Source of the DNA: Alentia gelatinosa
Lineage: Eukaryota > Annelida > Polychaeta > Phyllodocida > Polynoidae
DNA: 64,000 nt
Direction: 5' to 3'
Assembly: GCA_950022655.1 (NCBI GenBank)
Contig: OX465587.1
Coordinates: forward strand, 28,337,716-28,401,715
Below are positions 10,830 to 21,852 of the stretch, piece by piece (within the stretch, counting starts at the first letter, position 1; each line of letters starts with the position of its first letter). The position numbers and the translations under genes are program-made. The notes under the pieces were generated by a model. That model was not told the DNA's origin, ran no database searches, and saw only the letters and a program-made list of their open reading frames with translations.

Positions 10830-11266
10830 TACTCAGTAGCGATCTGTAGGCTCTATATGTTTAGTATGGAGACTCCGTATCCTACCCAGTAGCGATCTGT
10901 AGGCTCTATAGGTTTAGTATGGAGACTCTGTATCCTACTCAGTAGCGATCTGTAGGCTCTATATGTTTAGTATGGAGACTCTGTTTACTACTCAGTAGCG
11001 ATCTGTAAGCTCTATAGGTTTAGTTTAGAGACTCCGTATCCTACTCAGTAGCGATCTGTAGGCTCTATAGGTTTAGTATAAAGACTCTGTATCCTACTCA
11101 GTAGCGATCTGTAGGCTCTATAGGTTTAGTATAAAGACTCCGTATCCTACTCAGTAGCGATCTGTAGGCTCTATAGGTTTAGTATAGAGACTCTGTATCC
11201 TACTCAGTAGCGATCTGTAGGCTCAATAGGTCTACCATAGATACCTCGTATTAGGTGGCTAATATA
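10830..11266. repeat. 53-bp array at the end of a miniature element, 8 copies
   Basis: Eight copies of a 53-bp unit (ACTCAGTAGCGATCTGTAGG...TTTAGTATGGAGACT). The same sequence occurs once, inverted, inside the element copies at 11766, 19410 and 21074. The array ends in CTCGTATTAGGTGG, the element terminus, so it is a terminus-proximal segment amplified in place. Confidence 0.85.
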
Positions 11267-11599
11267 AAAAGCCTCATGTGAGTTACCTATGAATACTCTC
11301 AGTCTTCTTTATCCTTCAAAGGCTATGAATAGAAGTAGGAGTAAATAGAAGGGAATAAAACTCGGTTCTCTAAAGCTGGTGCACAGAAAAACGATTCTTA
11401 CCTGCGGGTCCTCTACTAATGGGGGTATTTACTAATTAAACACAAAGTCAAACGGCTGATTATTTGTGCGAATTCATCCTGTGAGATGAGACGGCTGATT
11501 AGTTTGTTGTATTATGACACATTAAAATCTATATTTTTCTGCCTATCTCTATTATATAGATGCATGTTGATTATTATAGTGAAACATGTTAAGCTTGTT
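11267..11599. other. Unassigned stretch
   Basis: No domain-bearing open frame or matched repeat seen. Confidence 0.4.
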
Positions 11600-11710
11600 A
11601 GTACGGCCTCTCATACCGCGTTTCTTTTGATGGAAATAAAGGTCCACGAGGTCGGAGAGCGAGTGGATTATTTCTATCAAAAGAAATAAGATACGAAAGG
11701 CTGTCCCAAG
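11600..11710. mobile_element. Small foldback with GC-rich centre
   Basis: TTTCTTTTGATGGAAATAA at 11621 pairs with TTATTTCTATCAAAAGAAAT ending near 11689. The centre is CCACGAGGTCGGAGAGCGAG, close to the CACGAGGCGNTAGCCGAGTG core of families C and L although the arms differ. Confidence 0.6.
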
Positions 11711-11765
11711 TTTCACATGTGTATGCCTATAGATCAAATATTGACCAAACAACTTTTTAATAATT

Positions 11766-12125
11766 CAATTTATTACCCGACCAATACAGAGTCTCCATAC
11801 TAAGCCTATGGAGCTTCCAGATCGCTACTGAGTAGAATACGGGAAGCAGTATTCTCCTAGGAGAATACGGCTTTTTCGGCCACCTGAGGGGCAATATATT
11901 AACTAGTTTATATAAACAATGCACAGGGTTTGGGCCGAATTTCTAATTATTTACAAGATCCTAATAACTAGTCAGAAGGTGAGTAATAAATACAACATTA
12001 CCATGATTTCGATCTGTGTGGCCGTATTCTCCTTGTAGTTGACGCGATACAATACTACGTTACTACGCGTCAACTACGCGGAGAATACGGCCACTCAGAT
12101 CGAAATCATGGTAATGTTGTGTATA
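11766..12125 (+). mobile_element. Family G element, copy 1 (oldest-looking)
   Basis: It begins TTTATTACCC, contains a GAGTCTCCATACTAAGCC/AGATCGCTACTGAG segment and ends in a near-perfect palindrome (11992-12121). There TACAACATTACCATGATTTC and GGCCGTATTCTCC pair with their complements across a GTTGACGCG...CGCGTCAAC core. The two other copies (19410-19740, 21074-21362) share the order of modules. Confidence 0.7.
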
Positions 12126-12650
12126 CATTCTATCAAAATATCAGCATGATATTCATATCTATATCAAAAACCAACATGGTGACCTTTATTCTTTAAAAAA
12201 TCACCTATGTATTTTACAATACTTGGAGATTATCATATCAAATTTTCAGGAAATTGGTATGAGTTTTAATTGTGAAATTGGCATGAGTTTTTTTCCTAGT
12301 AAAAACTTTATTCAGCATAACAGAAATGCAATGGTATATTCTCTTCATTTACATTTTTCCAAACTTTCCCATGACATACAACAATTTCGGTTAGACAAGT
12401 GTGCTCTCTCAGTCATGTTTTTGCTCCTTTTAAAAAAAATGATTTTTAAATAAAATTAATAACTCAAATCCCCCCCCCCCTATCTCGATGTAAAGTTACC
12501 CCCAATAAATTCACTTTAAATTTAATCAGCTTGTCTGGTTTTCTGTGGATTTCTTACTACGATTATTTATATAAACCATCCTATAAGGGCGAAGAAAAAC
12601 TGGTCTAGGTAAAGCCTGACTGACCAATCTGTCATTTATATACATCATCT
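12126..12650. other. Fragment of the TTAA family and unassigned DNA
   Basis: 12160-12300 (AACATGGTGACC..., TTTTCAGGAAATTGGTATGAG) matches the interior of the TTAA-bounded elements. A C-run follows at 12470-12480. The remainder is unassigned. Confidence 0.5.
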
Positions 12651-13705
12651 AGAGGTTAGAGTGGTCACATTGAACTTTCAGTATGCTTCCAGAAAACTAT
12701 CCCTTCACTATCTGCATGTTGTTCAATGTGATAGTAAGAACAGAGCAGGGAGCCAGTGTCTCAGGGTCTTAGAGTTGTGCCCAGCTAACCAAGACCAATC
12801 ACTCAAGACCAAAATACCTCATTGACCCACCGGTGCTTGATATGTTTTGATCCTAGTTAGTCAGTTGCAGAAATAGCAAGTTGACTGGGTGCAAGTGGGT
12901 TAGAGAAAACTGTCCATAGACTGGATCTAACCCAAACCTTTTAATTGTTATTCACTTATAATTGCAGCTCATTCATCTATGATGAACATACTATTTGCTC
13001 CTAGTTCTTATGCGATTGCCACTCTCATATCCTTAACATAATATCCATTAAACAGTTCAGAAGGATGAGTTTTAATATTGAAGTTAAATTGTCCTTTAAG
13101 TTTCCCGGTGCCGTAGCTGGTTCCTGGTGCTATCCTCGTGCACGCATGTCACGTGCCGCTGGTTCCCGCCTGCCCCCACGTTTAATCAATGTGCCGCTTC
13201 TTTAAGCGCTAAAGCTGATTTCTCATGATGATAGAAAATTGTCGTCTGCTCCAATCAAAGGACGATTAACGCAGGTTTAGGATATTGACGAGAGGCCACA
13301 GCTTTAGGCCAGGCGTCCACCTACTACGATATGGCTCCGATATGGTCTACGGTGCACCTTCTGGTAAAAAATCAAAATCGCGTCGAGAAATACCTCAAGA
13401 CTCACTGTTTGCTTGATATGTTTGGAGCCTAGACTTAGGCAAATGCAGGAAGGTTCACTGGGTGCAAGTGTGTTACAGAAAACGATCCATAGACTGAACG
13501 TACCCCACACATTTTAATTGTTATCCTTTTATAATTGCACTCTTATTCACCAATGATTAACATACCATTTGCTCCTAATTTTTGTTTAAGCAGCCTTTAT
13601 GTCCATTATTGATACATAGGGATATCATGCAGATAGTGAAGGGAAATTCTTTGCAGTACGCTGGCAGTCTAGATATGATCACCCTAACCTTTAGTCAACG
13701 TATAT
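12651..13705. mobile_element. Family M element with inverted ends and repeated interior
   Basis: GGTTAGAGTGGTCACATTG at about 12654 and CCCTTCACTATCTGCATG near 12700 recur inverted at 13625-13695. Inside, two direct copies of a ~200-bp segment (GTTGACTGGGTGCAAGTG... TTTGCTCCTAGTT) lie at about 12870-13020 and 13440-13580. A truncated GGCGTCCACCTACTACGAT element sits between them at 13303-13395. Partial copies occur at 21720-21800, 47330-47400 and 63700-63840. Confidence 0.55.
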
Positions 13706-14483
13706 AGTGCGTCGGAGCACGCGCTATATAAAGAAAAGAAAAGTGGCAATTATTTGTTCTTCTACCTATAGAAAATGGCGATCCACACCTCCAGATGTCA
13801 GACCAGTTTTAACTCTGGTGCCATCTGTATTTAATTAAAAAAGTAATGAATCTTCCCCATCTCATTCAATATGTGCCCCTGAATTGTTGTATCGCTATCG
13901 CATCGTAAAAAATAGCGATATCGCGTGAATATAGGGATACGATCCGATATTACGGAAGCAACGCTTTTTTAGCCGGATCGTTAAAGTAATCGCAAAGATG
14001 AAATTGCGATCCGATTATAGCTAGCGATACCATAAAAACAGGAACAACGGGGTCCAGGTTGGTATGCCCAAATTGTACTTCGAATTGCGATTAAGGGTAA
14101 ATTATCATGAATTTAAAACATTTCAAAGTGCATGATAAAGGGAAAACATACCAGTCGTTTATTCTGCGAATTGTTACTCATTAACAGTCGGGAAAATACA
14201 CCCTTCCCGGCTAACGGCGTCGGGGCAAGTATTTACGAGTCCATGATTTTGTAACAAGTCACAGATTAAACGCCAAGTCAGTTTTCCCACTTCACCTCGA
14301 GGGACATTTACATGAATATGGTTACATCTGAATATAATGAATAGCATTGAATAGCGATGTATAACTGATATATCTGACTAAGTTAATATTTAAAAAAGGT
14401 AACTCTGTATTATATGCTTGTGGCTGTATGTCCTACGTATACCATTCACTTCTACACATGTCTCATCTAAGGCAATACAACAC
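13700..14483. other. Two small palindromes in unassigned DNA
   Basis: 13700-13730 is a short hairpin (TATATAGTGCGT against ACGCGCTATATA). 13870-14055 is an imperfect palindrome rich in ATCGCGAT-like words. Neither codes for anything recognisable. Confidence 0.45.
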
Positions 14484-14580
14484 TTACGTGGCGTACGGGG
14501 TATGTATGTGGTGTACGGGGTATGTACGTGGTGTACTGGGTATGTACGTGGCCTACGGGGTATATAGGTGGCCTACGGTG
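14484..14580. repeat. 20-bp array, about five copies
   Basis: Copies of TATGTACGTGGTGTACGGGG abut the TTTATCCTACCCC end of a family C element directly. Confidence 0.85.
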
Positions 14581-14890
14581 TATTTATCCTACCCCAAATA
14601 TAAAATCCCATAGGCTTAACATAGAGTTTCCGGATGTCACGCTGCTTGGCATACGGAACTTTATATACCACTAGTGGCATACAGAATTGTTATCACGTAA
14701 TATTCCAAAATTGAAGAGACATGATAAGATAATATCAAAACCTTATTAGTTTTAATCTTGGCCACCGCATGCCACTCCTGAAGTTTTGGCTCTGGACTTC
14801 ACTCGGCTTCGCCTCATGAAGTCACTATGCCAAACTCCAGTCGTGGCATACGGTGGCGAAGATTAAAATTCATTCAATTTTACGATACTA
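14581..14890 (-). mobile_element. Family C2 element (alternative hairpin module)
   Basis: It shares the TTTATCCTACCCC end and the CCCATAGGCTTAACAT tail with family C. Its hairpin module is different: GTTTTAATCTTGGCCACC pairs with GGTGGCGAAGATTAAAA around the centre ACTTCACTCGGCTTCGCCTC. A second copy lies at 30405-30705. Read in minus orientation relative to copy 1 of family C. Confidence 0.68.
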
Positions 14891-14937
14891 CCACATCATG
14901 AGGTGTAGGGGTAAAATAATGTAGATATAGCAAAACT

Positions 14938-15100
14938 CCATTGGCAGACAAACGCGGTGTAGATTTTCTGTGTTTCCATTTTGCCTCAGCAGTGCTGATG
15001 TCCTTCAGTGGTTCCTGACTGTATATCGGTGATGGCCAATGGAAATAGGCTATTAGGAGAACACAAAATCTACACCGCGTTTGTCAGCCAATGGAAACGG
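14938..15100. mobile_element. Palindromic element, GTTTCCATTGGC family
   Basis: CCATTGGCAGACAAACGCGG pairs with CCGCGTTTGTCAGCCAATGG, with GTGTAGATTTTCTGTG repeated inverted inside. Decayed relatives lie at 9265-9305 and 26680-26920. Confidence 0.7.
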
Positions 15101-15260
15101 GCCTGAACTCAACGTTCACACTAGAGAGTGCCCTGTGATCGTTTTGTCGATCACCAAGGTGTTTTTGTAACAGACTCATCCGCACGACCCCATCTATACA
15201 ACGTACGTGGCATACAGGGGATGTACGTGGCGTATGGGGTGTGGACGTTGCATACTGGGT
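15101..15260. repeat. 20-bp array, left part of a split array
   Basis: About three degenerate 20-bp units (ACGTGGCATACAGGGGATGT) from 15190 run up to the family C copy that follows; the array resumes on its far side at 15635. Confidence 0.65.
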
Positions 15261-15634
15261 ATTTATCCTACCCCTAATAAAAAACGCCATAGGTTTAACA
15301 CTGACTCAATGTATTTGAAGGAGCGTTGAATAAAGTGTTATTTATGCACCGAGGTGAATAAAAAAACTGACCAATCAGGGACCAGATAACGAAAGTAGAT
15401 CCGGCAGTGTCAACACGCTACTATCATGGATGATTACACAATTTTCTCTGTATATCGGTGAGATGGGGTAGGGTAAACACAAAACCAAACTCGAGTTAGC
15501 CTTCTCAATGTTTATGCTACTCTGGTCAGGTCTGCTACTCACTACACTCGGCTAACGCCTCGTGTAGTAATACACAACCTGCCCATCGTGGCATAAACAT
15601 TGACAAGGCTGACTCTCGTTTGGTTTCTACTAAG
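15261..15634 (-). mobile_element. Family C element inserted in a 20-bp array
   Basis: It runs from TTTATCCTACCCC to TTTCTACTAAGTA. The hairpin centre reads CACTCGGCTAACGCCTCGTG. The 20-bp GTACGTGG repeat flanks it on both sides, which fixes the outer limits of the element and shows that both modules inserted together. The junctions allow a TA or GTA duplication. Confidence 0.78.
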
Positions 15635-15755
15635 TACGTGGCGTACAGGATATGTACATGGTGTACAGGGTATGTATGTGGTGTACGGGGTATGTACGTG
15701 GTGTACGGGGTATGTACGTGGTGTACAGGGTATGTACGTGGCGTTCGAAGGATGT
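15635..15755. repeat. 20-bp array, right part, six copies
   Basis: Six units of TATGTACGTGGTGTACAGGG continue the array interrupted by the upstream element. Confidence 0.85.
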
Positions 15756-16239
15756 ACGGCAGAGAAACCCAAGAAATCATCCAAAAGTGAAGCTATAAAA
15801 TGGCTATTATATAATAAAGTAAAATATGATACGAAAACAAGTATACTGTGTCTGCACGTGATGAATACTTGGTAAAATTGACGATTGATGAACCTCTGCC
15901 TTCACCATCGGCTCATCTGATCATCCATGTTACCGCGTAATCATCAGCTACAGCCACAGTAGCCGTATTTCCGTATACTACCAAGGAGCCTGTCATAGAC
16001 CCATGTTGCTGTAACAGACTCAGCCGTGCGACCTCTGGGTCCGGTCCACATATCTCATGTCGCAGGGTGGGCGTTAACCCTCACCACGTAAATTAATGTT
16101 TGTGGCGTCGGATCATTACGTGAAGGACTCTCTCTGGGGAGGGCTCTGATCCTCAGCTAACATTTGTCCTCGTGGTCGCCCGACCATCGCACGGTGATCG
16201 GGCTGCATCGGTAACGCTCTGTGTACGCCGGCCAACTCA
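15756..16239. other. Unassigned stretch
   Basis: No gene or repeat I can match. Moderately GC-rich around 16020-16220. Confidence 0.4.
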
Positions 16240-17141
16240 GTGGGCAGTCATTATTACACACGAGGCAGTCATAACAGCAGACTGGGCAAACATCATTGCA
16301 CAGTGGGCAGTCATTACAGCACAGTGGGCAGTCATTATTGCACAGTGGGCAGTCATAACTTTACACTGGGCAGTCATTATTGCGCAGTGGGTAGTCATTA
16401 TTGCACAGTGGGCAGTTTTTATTACACAGTGAGCAGTCATCACTGCAGTCATTATTGCAGTTATTATTGCACACCGGGCAGTCATAACTGCTCACCGGGC
16501 AGTCATTACCGCACAGTGGGCAGTCATTATTGCACAGTGGGTAGACATTATTACACAGTGGGCAGTCATTATTGCACAGTGGGCAGACATTATTGCACAG
16601 TGGTAGTCATTATTGCACACTGGGCAGTCATTACAGCATAATGGGCAGTCATTATTACTCACTGGGCAGTCATTACAGCATAATGGGCAGTCATTATTGC
16701 ACACTGGGCAGTCATTACAGCATAATGTGCAGTCATTATTGTAAACTGGGCAGTCATAACTGCTCACTGGACAGGCATTATTGCACAGTGGGCAGTCAAT
16801 ATAGCACACTGGGCAGTCATTACTGTGCACTGGGCAGTCATTACAGCATAATGGGCATTACTGTGCACTGGGCAGTAATTGAGTCACACTGAACAGTCAT
16901 TGAGTCACACGGGGCAGTCATTACTGTACACTGGGCAGTCATTACTGTACACTGGGCAGTCATTACTTTACACTGGGCAGTCATTATTACACAGTGGCCA
17001 GTCATTATTGCACACTGGACAGTCATTATTGCACACTGGGCAGTCATAACTGCACACTGGGCAGTCAATACTTTACACTGGGCAGTCATTGCAATGATTG
17101 CTGCACAGTGGGCAGTCATTGCTGCACACTGGGCAGTCATA
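16240..17141. repeat. 21-bp minisatellite, about 43 copies
   Basis: The unit is GGGCAGTCATTATTGCACAG plus one base, recurring every 21 bp with much variation. The period is a multiple of three and the unit is stop-poor, so several frames on both strands stay open for 80-140 codons (7-residue repeats such as VGSHYCT). I regard these as non-coding shadows. Confidence 0.92.
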
Positions 17142-17144
17142 AGG

Positions 17145-17426
17145 CCTGGCGTCCACCTACTATGATAGAAATTTAGACCTACAGATATGGCACTGATACA
17201 AAAAGCAAATATCGGAGACATATCGGGGAGGTGCAAAATCGTAGACATATGTCTAGACATGCCAATCCACCATGCATTGTTTGAGGCTTTTATCGGTGTC
17301 TAATCGCAGAAACTTGGTCAACTGCCCCGATATTAGGTGACCTTCCGACACGATTTTGACTTTTTATCGGGAGATGCATCGCAAACCATATCGGAGCCAT
17401 ATTGTACTAGGTGGACGCCGGGTCTA
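17145..17426. mobile_element. Full-length miniature element, GGCGTCCACC family F
   Basis: GGCCTGGCGTCCACCTACTA is matched by TACTAGGTGGACGCCGGG at the far end. Internal modules (CGATATGGC, GTGCAAAATCGTAGAC, CACGATTTTGACTTTTTATC) are also arranged as inverted pairs. A second complete copy is at 42871-43140, with truncated copies at 13303, 33960 and 52660. No transposase. Confidence 0.72.
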
Positions 17427-17585
17427 AGATAAGTTTTTTGTCGTTCGTAGTTTATTCAACCGCCCCCAGTTCACTAAGACAGTCTTAGCCATCCATAAGG
17501 TCGTCCGTAAGTTTTGAATAAAGTTGATCCACATCGTCCCTGGGGGCCGTTGAATAAACTACGAACGACAAAAAACTTATCTTAG
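17424..17585. mobile_element. Near-perfect foldback element I
   Basis: The arm CTAAGATAAGTTTTTTGTCG...TAGTTTATTCAAC is repeated inverted almost without mismatch, ending in AAAAACTTATCTTAG, around a ~65-bp loop (TCACTAAGACAGTCTTAG...). It directly abuts the preceding element. Fragments occur at 2990 and 20595. Confidence 0.75.
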
Positions 17586-18145
17586 GCAAAAGATGACAAA
17601 AAATTATCTCAGAATTGTCTTTGTGTTATATAAAATAATTTGTTATAAGCATAAGATGTTTTGATGATAAGAGTAACCTAAAGCTTTATAGAAGGTATTA
17701 TATTCAAATAATTTCGGATCGCTATTCTGCGATCCGCAACTCTGTCGTAAATCTGGAGCAACGGGGCCCTGGCAGGATCCCGGTAATCTTCCCAGGTAGC
17801 CCCAAGTGTCACGTGTTGAAGTGGAATCCTGGGTACGGCCTGGGGATTCCCGGCCACTTGACGCCATTGTGGAAGCGTGTGGCGGAGTAATTAGTGTCAG
17901 TCTACACCGCCAGGGATGGGTCCCCACGGGCCGCTTATGATGATTTGAAGGCATAGCCAAGAACTTGTGTTGAAGATTAAAACCCATGTAATTTTTTTGA
18001 TAATTGAATATGATGAACTCGAAGTGTTGTAGAATGCGTATTTAACTGAAAAGAGTTGGGAGTTACCGTGCTAGTTTTTGATTTAGAGGTCAATGTTATG
18101 ATAGTTCAATAAAAGAATGTATATATATAGAAATTCTAAAAATTT
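17586..18145. other. Unassigned DNA and a fragment of the TTAA family
   Basis: 17980-18140 (AAACCCATGTAATTTTTT..., GTGCTAGTTTTTGATTTAG, AATGTTATGATAG) is interior sequence of the TTAA-bounded family; its continuation (AGTAAAACCCATGTTATTTT) reappears at about 18625, after the intervening repeat. Confidence 0.5.
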
Positions 18146-18620
18146 GCTTTGTTACCTACTCTATCTAAAAAAACTACGATTCTGGTAGGATCCGCTTGGA
18201 GATTCTCCCGCACATAGAGACAGAGCGAACCAAACTTAGGCCTGGAGACTGAAGGCCCACAAGAGTGAGAATCTCGTTGAGGGAAAAACTAGAATCTCTT
18301 ATTCTTTTTTGTTGATCTGTAGGCAGAAGTACCTTTTCTCTTATGATTCATTTCGAGCCATGCCGAAATCAAAGTTTAGTAATGTAGTTTTTTTTATCTA
18401 CTAGTCTCGAGAGAAAGCAATGAGACCACAACCTTCCGCTGGTGTCAGTCCTTGTAGTTCTGATTGCCGATGATCAGCTCAAGCACCTGTGTCATATGAA
18501 AGGATAACCACGAGTTTACAATGGTTTCCCATTCACCCGCTAGAGGGCTCGACGGCAGTTAGGAATCGTTAGACTGGAGTACATTCCGTGGTAGCCAAAG
18601 ACAAATCGACGAAGTCGCTA
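18146..18620 (+). repeat. Dispersed repeat R, copy 1
   Basis: It aligns over about 300 bp with 33440-33752 (ATCTAAAAAAACTACGATTC..., CATAGAGACAGAGCGAACC, TTCATTTCGAGCCATG), and both are followed further on by CGACGAAGTCGCTAGT. This copy splits a TTAA-family fragment, so it is a mobile insertion of unknown class, perhaps a SINE body. Confidence 0.55.
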
Positions 18621-19261
18621 GTACATAGTAAAACCCATGTTATTTTCCTTTCCTGATTACGAAGAGTCTAGTCCGAGGAGATTGCGGTCGCTTTTATCTG
18701 AAACCAGTTTATATTGTATCTATTAACCACCGTTCTTTGCTAATAATTACGATGTCCAGTAATCTCCTGATTTCAGAGTCAGGAGGTTACGGGCCTCAGT
18801 AATCTCCTGCTACCAAAATACTCACACCCAATGCTACTCCTATGGAGACTCCGTATTAGGTGGTTAATAAAACGCGATTGACAAGCTCTCGTCCAATATG
18901 TCGACCATGGAGGTCTCCTTCGTCTGGACTGTCGTCCCCAATGAGAATTAAAAATAAAACGGGCCTCAATATCGCTGTCTGTTTTAAAAACCTACCACAG
19001 AACTGCCATCCACTGGAGAAGTAGCAAAACAACAGAGCTGCTGATTATTGTAATTGCAGAATAATTGAAATTCTCCAGATCATTTTTGTATTTAGTTTGG
19101 ACATCCATCAATAAACGTTCTCATCATAACTTGTGCGAATCACTGAGTTTCACAGAGTTTCATATCCAATCTAAATGGTGTAGGATGTCATGACGGCATG
19201 GCTAGCCTCTGAAACAGATACTTGGAGTTCTTTCAGTGAGAAATAAGGTCTCCTTTTTGAT
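18621..19261. other. Unassigned stretch
   Basis: Contains CCTCCTGATTTCAGAGTCAGG-like short inverted words near 18765-18810 and a TATGGAGACTCCGTATTAGG element end near 18840. Nothing coding. Confidence 0.4.
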
Positions 19262-19960
19262 TATCCACCTAATACAAAGTGTCCATAGAAAACATATATG
19301 GAGTTTGTATGGACATACCTGGAGCATGTATACAGATATATCCAGCTAATACAAAATGTCCATAGAAAACACATAGGGAGTGTGTATGGACATACCCGGA
19401 GCATACAGATTTATTACCCACCTGATACGGAGTCTCCATACTAAGCCTATGGAGATTACAGATCGCTACTGAGGAGGATACGGAGCTCCGTACCCTCCTA
19501 GGAGGATACGGATTTTTGAGATGAAGGTAGTCCCAAACATAACTTCCTAATTACGTTGAAAAGTTTTCTAACGATCATATTTATTGCTTAAATCTAAAAA
19601 TAAGTGAGTAATAAATACAACATTACCATAATTTCGATCTGTGTGGCCGTATTCTCCTTGTAGTTGACGCTACGCAATACTCATCAACTACGTGGAGAAT
19701 ACGGCCACTCAGATTGAAATCATGGTAATATTGTGTATATATCCACCTAATATAAAGTGTCCATAGAAAACACATAGGGAGTTTGTATGGACATACCTGG
19801 AGCATACAGATATATCCACCTAATACAAAGTGTCCATAGAAAACACATAGGGAGTTTGTATGGACATACCTGGAGCATACAGATATATCCACATAATATA
19901 AGTGTCCATAGAAAACACATAGGGAGTTTGTATGGACATACCCGGAGCATACAGATATGT
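19262..19960. repeat. 73-bp array interrupted by a family G element
   Basis: Two 73-bp units (ATCCACCTAATACAAAGTGT...GACATACCTGGAGCATA) precede, and three follow, the family G element at 19410-19740. The same arrangement recurs at 21002-21560. Confidence 0.82.
19410..19740 (+). mobile_element. Family G element, copy 2
   Basis: Begins TTTATTACCCACCTGATACG, carries GAGTCTCCATACTAAGCC, a CTCCGTACCCTCCTAGGAGG hairpin and the terminal palindrome with GGCCGTATTCTCC arms. It has a 38-bp stretch (ATTACGTTGAAAAG...) absent from copy 3. Confidence 0.72.
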
Positions 19961-20064
19961 TGTATGCTCCGGGTGGCGCATACGGAAAAATAGTGCGTAC
20001 GAAAACATAGTGCATAATTAAAATGAACTGATTACGACATGCCACTTGCCCAGAAAAGGTGGAT

Positions 20065-20180
20065 AATGAATACAATATAGACTGGTTTCAGATAAAAGCG
20101 GTTGTATGGTTCTTGGAGTTGACTCTGTGCAATATCCTCGCATACACTCGGATATTACTACGTGTCAAGTGGTGCTGTGC
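20065..20180. mobile_element. Half copy of the ATAATGAATACAAT foldback family
   Basis: GGTGGATAATGAATACAATA, GACTGGTTTCAGATAAAAGC and GTTGACTCTGTGCAATATCC resemble 4240-4330, 6545-6660 and 24366-24480. The centre CAATATCCTCGCATACACTC is again flanked by GGATATTACTACG. Confidence 0.5.
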
Positions 20181-20283
20181 TAACTCTACCGACTATGGGT
20201 GCCTCGCCTGAGACAAATTACCGTCTGTTTGTCGCCGACAAAGGTACATAACTGTTCCGAAATCGGTAGATATGTGTTGGGCT

Positions 20284-20523
20284 TAAAGTGGGATTCACAT
20301 GATGGGATTCATGTACCTCACAGGGGATTTTTCTGAGACAAATCCTGCTGAGATTCTGTACTCGAACACAATTTCTTCGTCTAAATTATAGAGTTCCATT
20401 TCCCTGATACATGTTTTCACCTCTGTAATTATTAAAGACATTTCCCCCGAAAAAGGAACAGAATCACAAGAGATTTTGAACCCTGTCAGGTACATGAATC
20501 CCACCGTGTGAATCCCACTTTAG
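20284..20523. mobile_element. Family D element, single-unit form
   Basis: TAAAGTGGGATTCACATGAT at the left is matched by CCGTGTGAATCCCACTTTA at the right. Each arm contains one copy of the GTACCTCACAGGG...AAATCCTGCTGAGATTCTGT segment. This is the unamplified form of the element whose arm segment is tandemly multiplied at 34.2 and 36.5 kb. Confidence 0.72.
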
Positions 20524-21001
20524 ACCACAAGGTAAACCTTATACGTCATATCATATTATGCTTACAACACATTATTTTACACAACACTATGGCTCCAAAG
20601 ACAATTCTAAGATACTTTTTTGTCACCCGTAGTTTATTCAACAGGTCACTGACGTCAACTGATACCTCCTAACATTGAACAATAAAGAAAGTTCTCTATG
20701 AGAGGTGATATAACGTTATGAACGTGTGGGGACTGCATTGTGTCCATTGTCCAGGTGTACGTAACATCAAGGACGACAACTCGCAGGCGTGAACATTGAA
20801 ACATTGTAAAACGTACTGTGAGGAGTACCTCAAGTCTTAACATATATATAAAAGGGCTAGGCGTAATGACGCAAATGTAGTAACAATTAAAAGATATTCA
20901 GAATAAACGTAACCTGTATTAACAAAGAGAAAATATTGTGGCACTATTTTCTTGTCGATATTCAGATCTCGTTCTGAGTCCCTGTTTTACCGTCTTTTAT
21001 T
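20524..21001. other. Unassigned stretch
   Basis: 20595-20645 resembles foldback I (CTAAGATACTTTTTTGTC...GTAGTTTATTCAAC). No gene seen in the rest. Confidence 0.45.
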
Positions 21002-21560
21002 ATCTACCTAATAAAAAGTGTCCATAGAAAACACATAGGGAGTGTGTATTACCATACCCAGAGCATACAGACATTTATTACCCACCTGATACGGAGTCTC
21101 CATACTAAGCCTATGGAGATTACAGATCGCTACTGAGGAGGATACGGAGCTCCGTACCCTCCTAGGAGGATATGGATTTTTGAGATGAAAGTAGTCCCAA
21201 ACATAACTTCTTAAATCTAAAAATAAGTGAGTAATAAATAAAACATTACCATAATTTCGATCTGTGTGGCCGTTTTCTCCTTGTAGTTGACACTACGCAA
21301 TACTCGTCAACTACGCGGAGAATACGGCCACTCAGATCGAAATCATGGTAATATTGTGTATATCTCCCTAATACAAACTGTCCATAGAAAACACATAGGG
21401 AGTGTGTATCACCATACCCGGAGCATACAGATATATCCACCCAATACAAAGTGTCCATAGAAAACACATAGGGAGTGTGTATCACCATACCCGAATCATA
21501 CAGATATATCCACCTAATACAAAGTGTATATAGAAAACACATAGGCAGCATGTATCTAGA
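21002..21560. repeat. 73-bp array and family G element, second block
   Basis: One 73-bp unit, then family G copy 3 (21074-21362), then about three more units. Sequence and order closely follow 19335-19960, suggesting a duplicated block rather than two independent insertions. Confidence 0.78.
21074..21362 (+). mobile_element. Family G element, copy 3
   Basis: Same module order as copy 2, lacking the 38-bp stretch. The terminal palindrome (AAACATTACCATAATTTCGA against TCGAAATCATGGTAATATT) is intact. Confidence 0.72.
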
Positions 21561-21852
21561 TACCAAAAATATAAAGAGGCCCATATTTAAAGGTTAAAAA
21601 TACTACCCGAAAAATATGTATGATCATGCTCCAGGTTACGAAAAGCAAACTGTAAAATGAATAGGAAGTAAGATTACTCGATCTTGTATTGATAATGCCA
21701 TATAACTCATGTATCTTTGGAAACCCAAACCTTTTGTTTGTAAACCTTTCTATAATTCCAGGCTTATTCATCGATGAATTTGTTCCTAGTTTTATCGAAT
21801 AATTAATATGAATATGTAGTGTTATCATCAACGACGTTGGGCACTGTCCCTG
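21561..21852. other. Unassigned stretch with a family M fragment
   Basis: 21720-21800 (TGTAAACCTTTCTATAATTCC..., GATGAATTTGTTCCTAG) resembles the family M interior. Nothing else recognised. Confidence 0.4.

Noticed and set aside
16240..17141. Regular short repeats that could suggest a CRISPR array
   Set aside because: Units are contiguous 21-bp variants with no unique spacers, leader or cas genes, and the surrounding DNA is animal-type repeat sequence.
16172..17260. Open frames of 80-139 codons on both strands
   Set aside because: They result from a 21-bp stop-poor repeat read in several frames at once; no frame is favoured.
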